64,000 nt of DNA, taken from NCBI RefSeq assembly GCF_016086655.4, contig NC_052139.2, positions 3,844,001 to 3,908,000 of the forward strand, read 5' to 3'. Source of the stretch: Lepeophtheirus salmonis. Lineage: Eukaryota; Arthropoda; Copepoda; Siphonostomatoida; Caligidae. The notes beneath the pieces were generated by a model that saw only the letters and a program-made list of their open reading frames with translations, had not been told where the DNA came from and did no database searches. Every line of letters starts with the position of its first letter. The stretch's first letter is position 1. Below, one piece after another: positions 55,650 to 64,000 of this stretch. A program made the position numbers and the translations under genes.

Positions 55650-58010
55650 GAGTCTAAAATCTTGTGTAATAAATGTATTGTTTTGTGGCATTTCTTTTAA
55701 AAAAATTGAAAATGGACGTTTGATGAAAAAAAGAGAAAAAAATTAACATCAATTTTTATGTGTCAAATTTACGGTATATACAAACTTTGAATTATCCAAG
55801 AATCAAATGTTCCAATGGAAGTTCATTATTTTGCAAATTAGAAAAAAAAAGTGCAATTTTCACCAAATTCTTATTTTGCCCATAACTATTTTGATTTTTA
55901 ATAAATTTAGAAAAATTTCCTTTTTCAAATAGTTAGTTTTTTAAACGGCAGTCATTTTTTTATGTATAACTTAATCCCCCATGTAGTCTCGTTGAGGTCC
56001 AAAAAATAGTTTTCATGTTTTGTGTATAGAATAAATCCCTCCTATATGAAACCCCCACAAAATTGGTACCCCCATTTTAGCTCGAATAGATCTAAAAGAG
56101 GCATCAATGCAAAAATGTTAGCCTCCTAGGTTCAAGAGTGAGGGTGCTTATAAAGGCCACACAAAAACTCTATTTTATATATTTACAGATCACAAATAGT
56201 TTTTCAAAAAATTTCAATAAAATAAATAGTCTTGCACAAAAAATGTCCTTGATGCGTAATGGTTCATGGCATAGAAGAGGATATTTCAATTTAAATTAAT
56301 GTTGTTTCATCATTAAACTTGTGTTGCATATAACTAGTGAGGTAAAAGCAAGAAATGAATGTAAAAAGGCTCCTATTCAATTGAGATAAATTCAGTTAAC
56401 TATTTTTCGTTTCTTGCCTAAGAATTTTTATTTGAGAAATATATCAATTATCTCTCTGTGACAGAAGGAAATTAAGGAAATTATATTATCAAATGATTTC
56501 ACAAAATAATAACTAAACTATCGTATTTGATACAACTGAATTTCTTGGGCAACCCATTTTTAAAAGAGTGGAAAAACAACAAGAGTCTCTTTAATTAGAT
56601 CATAGCTGAATCTATTGAATTGTTGAAGCTAAAAGCGGTTTGTTAGATATATCTATTTTTAACTTATTGTCAGAAAAAATAATTTCTTCCATCTCCTTTT
56701 TATCAAATTTATTTGTATGCCATCATTGAAAGACTTTTCCAGTTTTTATAATGAATGAATTAATATTAAAACATATTCCAATGAAACTAAAGGTTCTGAC
56801 AGTCATAATTTGTTTTTGAAATTTATTGAAAAAAGTGTTGAAATTGTGTGTTTTAAGAATAGCCTCGTCATTTTTTATCAAAGAAAATAGCTAGAAAAAC
56901 TATAAATCCGTTTTCTTCTTCTATTTCCTTTACATAAACATCCTTTTTAATGTTCATCTCACATATGTAAAGTAATAAAACTTTGATTATTGGTTATATT
57001 CAAGTTACATAAGGGATAAAGGAATTTTAACATATACATTTTTTTTTTTTTTTTTTGCATATTCCACATGAAAATATAGCGTAATGGCTTCAATGTGCTC
57101 TCATATATGTATTGGAGGATATATTTGTATTAGAATGTCTCGTTTTCAGATTTATATTTTGTATTCCTTTGCAGAAAGAGTTTTTCTACTTGGGACAACC
57201 AAAAAAAAACATACTTTAGCCAAGTTGAAGGTCTCTGAAACCATGTTTGATGTATTTCAAGCCATTTTAGTTTTGAAAAATTTTATTTTTTGTCAAAATG
57301 TGCTTTATTATTTGAAGTTTCCCTTTTTTTATGAAATATTAGCATTAGTATCCGGCATTGTCCCGTGTTATTAGGCGCCGGCTGATTGACAAATTTTTTC
57401 TTTAATATTTTATAAGATAACTCCCAATGAAAACTTCAGAGTTACTCTACATTTTTCATTAGCAAGCTCACAACAAACTACTCAAAACAATAATACTTTT
57501 ATAGATTCATATGACGTGTTCCCTCCTCAAGAATAATAACAAGAGTTTGAAGAAGTCAAATAATATGACTGGATGACTCATGACTATATTTTTGTCCAAA
57601 GGAGCGCTCACCAACTGAAAGAAACAAAATTGCACAGACCTGCAATATTTCATCAACACAGTTACATTATTATGTCTTAATAAAGACAGACTTTGCTTTA
57701 TTAATATAGAAGTATTGATGACTGATTATGAAATTATACGAATTCTAAACAAAGGCTCTCGAAATCATAGTCATAAAATATTACTTCTTTTGAGTTCATT
57801 ATAAGAAATCAGCCGCTTTGAATTATATAGGAGTCAACTTATAAAAGTTTGAAACAACACCAGATATAAAAATAATGTACATCTTTGTTTATTTAAAAAA
57901 ATCAAGCTGAGCCCTTTTAGTATTTTTTCTAATCGGTCCATTCTTTTACATAGATTGTATAATAATACATTCTAGTCACATAGTTCCCTATTTTAAACTT
58001 CATGTGTCTC
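55650..58010. other. A+T-rich stretch with T18 run, no supported gene
   Basis: T18 lies at 57039-57056. The 96-codon frame at 57084-57374 has no family motif or splice context that I can support. Confidence 0.45.
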
Positions 58011-58017
58011 TAGTATT

Positions 58018-58080
58018 GTGTAAGCCCTTATTTAAGACTGAAGACTGATGTCTAATGTAGCTCACTCTCGATATAGGATA
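58018..58080 (+). repeat. Family R1 fragment
   Basis: TTATTTAAGACTGAAGACTGATGTCTAATGTAGCTCACTCTCG matches the start of 2167-2400. Confidence 0.5.
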
Positions 58081-58399
58081 AAAGAGGGAAACTGCCAATC
58101 AAGAAGAACATCTTATGCCCATTAAATTAATGAGAAAAAGGTATACAATATTTTTAACTGATAAACTGAATACTTGGGAAATAGTAAACTACAATTCTTT
58201 ACTTATATCATCATATTTGGCACTGTAAAAAAGGCAAACAATGGCTAGATAGGACTCAAACTAAGACAAATTCAGTTTTTGAATTGTTTTCAATATAATT
58301 AAGATGTGCAAGGGAGAAAGATACGATACTGAAAACAGATCAGTCCAATAGGTCAATATATTTATGTACCGATTGGCTAATTAAAATTTTAACACTTTG

Positions 58400-59175
58400 A
58401 ATTTTAAACTTCAACAATATATAATTTCCTAACAAATAATAGAATTTTAATATCATTTATACTATGAATAGGCGTGTGTCAGAGCTCCTATAATCATTAA
58501 TATATCCACCCCTAGTGTCTATGATGGGTTCCAGGTCACACAGAAGATTGGCACTCTCTGCGGATGTAGTCCTCTGCCATGGCGTCCCAGTTAGGTCTGA
58601 CAGTGGCTTTAAGGGGCTCGGTGTTTAAATGACAAACATTGCAGGCCTTCCCACGACACGCAGCCAAAAGGTGTAGTTGACTGTGTTGGCATTAGGGCTG
58701 TAGAGGGCCAAAAGTGTAAACAAAAAAGTTCATAAGAACTTAAGAGAGTCTTGCAACGGAAAAGATGTGTTTATTTCGTTGATAGTGTCAAAAGTGGCCT
58801 CTCCACCCTCATAAGGCTCTTTCTATCCACTCTTTTTATAGTTCTCTGGAAAGTTTGGGAAAATCCCGATATTTCTTGCATGGGCCCTCATAAACATGAG
58901 GGAAATGACCTGGGCTGTTTTCTTTAATTTATCGGGATCCTGTTTGGTTTTTTTTGACTAAGCCCTTCTTTCTCTCCAACATTTAAACTTGCTAACACCG
59001 TCGATAGTGGTCCTGGAGACGTGCTATTGCTTGGAGTGCACGAACAGAAATTCGTCAATCACGTTCAAGTGTTATTTTTTTTTGTAACTAATTGTTTATG
59101 TTCTATCGAAATATGAATATATTTCGATCACTTAGGTTTCATTAATTATTGTATTATTAAGTATTTATATTTCAA
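58400..59175 (-). mobile_element. Internally deleted mariner-like element, copy 2
   Basis: Left end AATTTTAAACTTCAACA (58400-58416) and right end TAAGTATTTATATTTCAA (about 59157-59174) match the ends of 2621-3432. On the minus strand the remnant begins ITLERD at 59075 (ATG lost). It carries ERKKGLVKK, then TFGPL and NTVNYTFW in the place of WPPxSPDxNPLDYTFW. It ends WDAMAEDYIRRECQS near 58590-58550. As in copy 1, the whole middle of the transposase is absent, with the junction falling at about the same place. It is more decayed than copy 1. Confidence 0.7.
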
Positions 59176-59439
59176 TGTACCATCCGGTTAAATAGGAAAT
59201 AAATGAGTACTCATTTGTTTTAATGTATATGAATATTCTTTTTCACTCAAGGAAATTTGATTTTTGATTATATATTTCCCTTAATGAATTAAAATGGTTT
59301 ATGCAACATAAAATAAACAAATTATATAAATAATAACAAAAACTAAAAAAAAAATACATTTGGAGATAATTAAGTTTTTCATCGTTTAAAAATCTTATGT
59401 AAAGTTTAACTATGATAAAATATTTGAAATGTTAAAGCC

Positions 59440-60174
59440 GGAGGATCTTCTTAGTGCATTTAAGGGGTTTTTTTATGACCAGATTGATTATATTTTCTTG
59501 CATTCCGATAAATAATAACATCGCTTTTTTTAAATTAAAATACTCTAAATTATCCTTTATAAGATCAGCAACCGATTAATAATTCGGGTTTAAAGATTTT
59601 CAATCGTATATAAATCGATCCTTACACTCATCCTCGGTGCAGTAGAAACAAAGCTTCCAATGTTCATCCGAAAAAAAACAACAACTTTGACATCACTTCG
59701 AGTGTGCCACAGAGTAGTGCAGTATTTGAACAATATCTTGAGAGGACTGCATAATAGCAAAAGATGTTAGAAATCCAAGTTTCTTCTCTTCAAATAGTTG
59801 ATAAAAGGATTCAGTCTTGGTTCTGTGATAGTTTTTTTCTCAGGACGAAACTAAAAATTGTTGTAGAACGCATTCTAAAGTTAATGATAGACTTTGTAAC
59901 AGGCTTATACTGTTCAAAAATACTTTTGTAATGCTCAAAAGCCATTCTGAAATTGCACAACTTAAAATCTGCAGTTTCAGCGGCAAAAAGATCCGTCAAT
60001 TTAATGAAATGGATTTTGTTCTTCCAGCTTAATAACAATCTGGTACTCCTGGGAAATCCCTTTCGCTCGGTTTCACTCCTTCTGAGCTTTTTTTTTGCTA
60101 CCTTTTTATTCTTTAAATGAGGATGAGCTCGAAAATAGATTTATATCAATTCATTATTCTGTGCTTCCTTATTC
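59440..60174 (-). pseudogene. Decayed coding sequence of unknown family
   Basis: From an ATG at 60174-60172 the minus strand reads MNKEAQNNELI, a stop, then FRAHPHLKNKKVAKKKLRRS. It stays open to 59811 (LTDLFAAETADFKLCNFRMA, FEHYKSIFEQYKPVTKS). A shift near the A-run at about 59846 passes to a second frame with TESFYQLFEEKKLGFLTSFA, a stop, then a Cys/His-rich segment (CQSCCFFSDEHWKLCFYCTE, near 59690-59630). The same frame, after two more stops, continues VADLIKDNLEYFNLKKAMLL to IIKK-like and CTKKILRL at about 59455. Few interruptions over about 240 codons mean it once coded. The start is very basic. I do not recognise it: a mobile-element protein, a viral relic or a retrocopied host gene are all possible. 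Confidence 0.45.
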
Positions 60175-60764
60175 ATTTTATACTTTTTCGAAATGGAATT
60201 TGTTCGGATGAGTAAGAATACAATTGGTTATAACGTAAAAAATATCTTGTGAATCATGGATTCATGTGTTGTGATAGAATTCATGGACCAAGGGCTTCCC
60301 ACTTAGAAAAGTGTGTTATATTGACGTGAGTAGTGTGCATATGTAAATAAAATATATTGGTTATCTTGAAGACCATTGATATACTTCATACTATAAAGGT
60401 TTTATAAATCCGTTTTCAATGTAGTTGAATCCAAAATATCTAATACACAACCCCTCCCTTCCTAAAAAACCTTTCAATTGGTAACCTCTCCCCCCTTTCT
60501 CGTCAACTGGAATTCATAAATGTATGGACCCATATATTCAATTTTGGAGGAAAGTATTTGCTTTCTTTTAAAACAGTTTCTAAATAAATTATGGTGATAG
60601 AAAAATCTCCGAAATGAATAGTAATTGTTTGTAATTGTTATTTGTGGTAGATACTAAAGCATGAAACTATGTGAAAAATAAATAAATAATACAGAAAATT
60701 CTAGTAAGTTAATTAAATATATATAATACACTCATTCTACAATTTTGACCTTGGGGTTGTTAAT

Positions 60765-61085
60765 ATTTGGGGATCGTGATGTTCGAGATCATTTTCAAGT
60801 TCTTAAAATTGCAGAGAAACATAACTCCAGATTTTGAAGAGAAAGAGCAAAATAAGTTGTCTTTTTTGAATGAACAAATTCAGCTATGTTTTGTATCTAG
60901 TAAGCGAAAGTGGTATTCATCAAAAATATTAACAATGTCCTCAATTAGGCAAACAACCTCACCAACTCAGTACTGTCAATTCCTCCTAGAAAAACTTCTC
61001 TCTATTCTAAGTGAACGCAATTTAATATTTTTGACAAGTTCCTTGTCAATTTCCCCTGGACTATTCGGGTGCACGGGTTAGGAAT
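60765..61085 (-). pseudogene. Second decayed coding stretch, minus strand, unknown family
   Basis: One minus-strand frame reads PVHPNSPGEIDKELVKNIKL, RSLRIERSFSRRN, stop, VGEVVCLIEDIVNIFDEYHF, stop, then FKKDNLFCSFSSKSGVMFLC. Three stops fall in about 105 codons. It is on the same strand as, and about 590 bp upstream of, the 59440-60174 relic, so both may belong to one old element. A 104-codon plus-strand frame at the same place looks like its shadow. Confidence 0.35.
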
Positions 61086-61719
61086 TTGTCTGAAATGAAA
61101 GGTCATGGTTTTCCAAACTTTTAACGGCAAAAATATCTAAAAAACGAAGAACCTCAACAAAGTTTTGAAATATATATATAAAAATGGACATAATGTGAAG
61201 GACTAAAATTTTTTTAAAGGTTCACTTGTTTACAACAATTGTTTTTTTAAAGAATTTCTTTCCAAAAATGAACGACCACATCGTAGAAAATTTAAAAATT
61301 AAATTGAGTTTAGCTAAATGTGTATCTAGGATTAAATGAATATTAATTTTTGTTTTTTTTGTTTGGTAATAAATTACCAAATTATAATATCTGTGAAAGT
61401 AAATTGTTCGAAGGGAGGAGATGAATTTAGGAGAAGTGAACGACACTCTTACACATTCCAGACTGAGTATGATATCTTAACAGAGACTAAGGCTCTTATT
61501 AAGCAATTAATTCATGGATATGAGTTCCAAATGTGGAGTGGATTAGAAGTTGTGTCATGCTAAACGTGATATTTTTAATAGTGTGGTTGAGCCAGAGAGC
61601 AACTCCTCTTCGACGATATAATTCCAACGGCATCAGTGTAAATATTGTGTCCTTTGTTAGAAGTTATACAACTCTGTAAATTGACTTCAAGATATTTCCC
61701 AGGTAAGAGGGATTAAGTG

Positions 61720-62195
61720 TACAGGGTGGTTAATATAAATTGGGGAAATCTTTAAAGGCTTATAACGAGTGAGCTTGATTGGGGATAACCATATTTTTTT
61801 AATATTTGATAGCTAATTTCCTGAAATTAAAGTATTCATACTGAGATTCGCCTCTCTTGATAACCTCAGGCAAACGGCATCGAACACTTTGCCAGGCCCA
61901 GTCGACCTCGTGTGGACCCAGCATTGCCATTGTACTGATTTTGGGTTGTTACTTTTAATTTACATTGCCTGGATGGATGAAGTAGTCAAAGGAAGATATT
62001 ACACATTCCAACAGGACAGAACAACGGGCCCACAGGACCAAAAAAGTTCAGGATGTCTTTTCCACATATAATTTTTTGATCCCGGATGTTTGGCCTGCAA
62101 ACAGTGCGGATATGAACCTAGGCTAATTATTTATCTGGGAGAGTGTCAAGCATGAAGCCGCTTCCAAATATCAGTTGTCTTTGGGACCTAAAAAT
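61720..62195 (+). pseudogene. Mariner with 5' terminal repeat and C-terminal catalytic part
   Basis: TACAGGGTGGTTAATATAAATTGGGG at 61720-61745 looks like the 5' terminal repeat, bordered by TA. After a stretch without N-terminal motifs comes YYTFQQDRTTGPQDQ (61998-62042), with the second catalytic Asp at 62015-62017. DVWPANSADMN (62081-62113) and LFIWESVKHEAASKYQ (to about 62176) follow. The DNA-binding half is absent, a large internal or 5' deletion. The 3' end runs directly into an opposite-strand mariner. Confidence 0.75.
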
Positions 62196-62840
62196 ATGTA
62201 CATTATCCATACAATTGCCTCCTATCTGGGCCTAAAGACCTTGCATACATTGACGACGTAGTCATTGGACATATTAGCTTTGTCCTCCTCAATGGAGGCC
62301 TTCAGTGAATTAACATTATTGCAATGCAGGATTTTTCTTGCCTTGTTCTCCTCGTCCCATAATCTTGTGGCGATTCATCCAATGATGAGGAGGGGACCTA
62401 TGTTTAGAGGCCAAAAATATTTTAAGTTTTCCTGTACCTCTCTTAAGTTGTTATGGTCTTATGTCCTGGTTCTGAGTATTGTGGCTAAAAATATACCCCT
62501 TTGGGGTAGATGACATTCAACCAGGGCTTCACAATCTATTTCATCTTGTCCTAGTGGTTGGTTCGGCTTAAATTTTAAAGACCACGCTTGTTAATAAGTA
62601 TTTATCGTGTTGTGTCTTCTACTTCCTTCTTTCCTTGAGAGGTTCTAACCCCTGCTAATGCACCTCCTGAACTTACAAAAAAGGTCAACAGAGCAAGTTT
62701 CGATGTCCACAACACGCTTTACAGAGCGATGTGTGACAAGACGATCTGCAATCTGTTGTATTTTTACCATCACTGTTGTTGATTGTTGACGTATCACAAC
62801 CAATAATACAAAGTATGGAAACTGATACACAGCAAACAAT
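62195..62840 (-). pseudogene. Internally deleted mariner, opposite orientation to its neighbour
   Basis: On the minus strand the N-terminal text MVKIQQIADRLVTHRSVKR starts near 62773. After a deletion it continues near 62546 with IVKPWLNVIYPKGVYF (mariner VxPWLxxxYPxGxYxFQQD context; the QQD itself is decayed). Then come FWPLNIGP (WPPxSPD), NNVNSLKASIEEDKANMSND and YVVNVCKVFRPR, stop, EAIV, a typical mariner C-terminus, near 62230. The first catalytic motif is missing. Confidence 0.7.
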
Positions 62841-62849
62841 TTATATTTA

Positions 62850-63502
62850 ATAATCTAGCATGGATTACAAATAATAATGTATTTATAGACCTCTAATTGC
62901 TGCGGTAGGATTTGCTTATACACAATGTAACTTTTAGAATAATAGAATACGAACACATGTGTATATTTAAATCTTCTATTGTGTATGGACTTAAAAAATG
63001 ATGTAATTTTATTTACTAAATAAAATTCAAGTATGTCATAGGTAGATAGATAAACTATTTATATAAGATAATTCTTTGTTTTACACTACTTTTAAAGAAG
63101 AAATATTTATTTTTTTACACAAATTATTTTTATTTTGCATATAAAACAAATCAAATGATAAAAACATACATAAATAAAAATATATTCAAGTATATTAAAG
63201 GAAAATAATAGTTTGAAAAGTTTATGTGGTCTTTCAACACAAATACAACCTATTTTTTTAAGTACCATAATTCATCCCACAAATTTGAAATCAAAGCTTA
63301 TAATTGACTCATATAATTTTATAAAATATTGGACTTCTCGTAAGCTGAAATTTTGCATGGAAGACTATGGATGTCTAAAGATGGGTACAAGCATATTTTA
63401 ATCATAAACTAAACTTAACAGCAAAAATATTTATTTATTATTTTTTAAACAACAATAGGCAGACATAAAATGTGAACTATCAGTACAAAAGAAAGCAACA
63501 AT

Positions 63503-63509
<7 letters not shown>
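62850..63509. other. A+T-rich stretch with no supported gene
   Basis: Short frames only. The Phe/Ile-rich 62-codon frame at 63213-63401 has no supporting signal. Confidence 0.45.

Positions 63510-63539
<30 letters not shown>
63510..63539. repeat. Poly-A run of 30 bases
   Basis: An uninterrupted A homopolymer, the longest in the window. The word CTAC/CCACAAATTTG on both sides (63273-63288 and 63640-63650) suggests a local duplication around it. No retroelement body was identified upstream. Confidence 0.8.
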
Positions 63540-63541
<2 letters not shown>

Positions 63542-64000
63542 ATCTTCCATTTATATGAATAAACTATTCTTATTAATCTTTTGGCTTGTGTCTCAAATTA
63601 TAATACTCAAAATTATTCTTGAGTATCTTAAATCATCCTACAAATTTGGATCAAAGCCTATAATATACTCAGATATGTCCATGAAATATTGAACTGTATG
63701 CATATATGAAATAACAAATTTCTTTTTTTGGTAATTTTAGTGCAAGTTTTTTTTCATGTTGCCACAGGACAAATATAATATTTAAAAAATTTGAAGTTAA
63801 AAGAAGAAAGAAATAACTTTAAAGATTTGAAAGGTGCTAGTATTATATCTAGTTTTTTTGACAATCTAATTGAAAAATAGGGAAGAAATGAGCCATTGTC
63901 ATGTCATGTTTAAAAGTTTGTCGAATGAAAAAATCAAATATATTCCATTACTTTTGATTTTTTAAATGTATACAGAGTACATATATTACACATATTTTTT

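Noticed and set aside
60767..61081. A 104-codon plus-strand frame
   Set aside because: The minus strand reads more convincingly as decayed protein in a single frame; the plus frame is probably its complement.
1..64000. CRISPR arrays, bacterial operons, rRNA genes, intact tRNA genes
   Set aside because: None seen. Repeats are transposon-like or tandem without regular unique spacers, and no gene set of bacterial type is present.

Overview
The window looks like intergenic or intronic DNA from an arthropod nuclear genome. It is strongly A+T-rich and full of poly-A/T and (TA)n runs, with no operons and no long intact ORFs. It is packed with decayed class II transposons, mostly mariner/Tc1 (IS630-Tc1-mariner), plus one broken Gypsy-type retrotransposon. 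The density and variety of mariner lineages fits a copepod such as a salmon louse (Lepeophtheirus/Caligus). That organism call is inference from general knowledge; no sequence comparison could be run.

Layout. 0-5 kb: a tRNA-derived SINE-like repeat, a foldback-type element with arms of about 290 bp, and two related mariner copies. 5-9 kb: three mariner/Tc1 remnants. 9-14 kb: A+T-rich DNA with almost nothing recognisable. 14-19 kb: one candidate exon, dispersed repeats and a short tandem array. 19-25 kb: an old mariner with its catalytic motifs visible, then a nest in which a TA-flanked pogo/Tigger-like TIR element contains a hAT-like MITE, which itself holds a low-complexity repeat. 25-37 kb: Gypsy gag (25.6-26.4 kb) and pol (34.1-36.2 kb) fragments, separated by 7.7 kb that holds a second SINE copy and an internally deleted mariner. 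38-43.4 kb: a Hsmar1/cecropia-like mariner apparently split by an internally deleted mariner of another lineage, then two more mariners. 43.7-45.2 kb: the best candidate host gene, a minus-strand model of six short exons with consistent phases. 46-56 kb: more mariner pieces and dispersed repeats. 58.4-59.2 kb: a second copy of the deletion-derivative mariner seen at 2.6-3.4 kb. 59.4-61.1 kb: two decayed minus-strand coding stretches I cannot assign. 61.7-62.8 kb: two mariners abutting tail to tail.

How the parts relate. The main process visible is transposon decay: insertion, nesting, internal deletion that keeps the ends and the two transposase termini, and frameshift or stop accumulation. 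At least five mariners carry large internal deletions, and two of these share the same deletion layout, so that derivative probably spread as a non-autonomous family. Most sequence outside the listed features is unannotated A+T-rich DNA. Exon calls rest on splice-site and phase logic read by eye and need transcript evidence.
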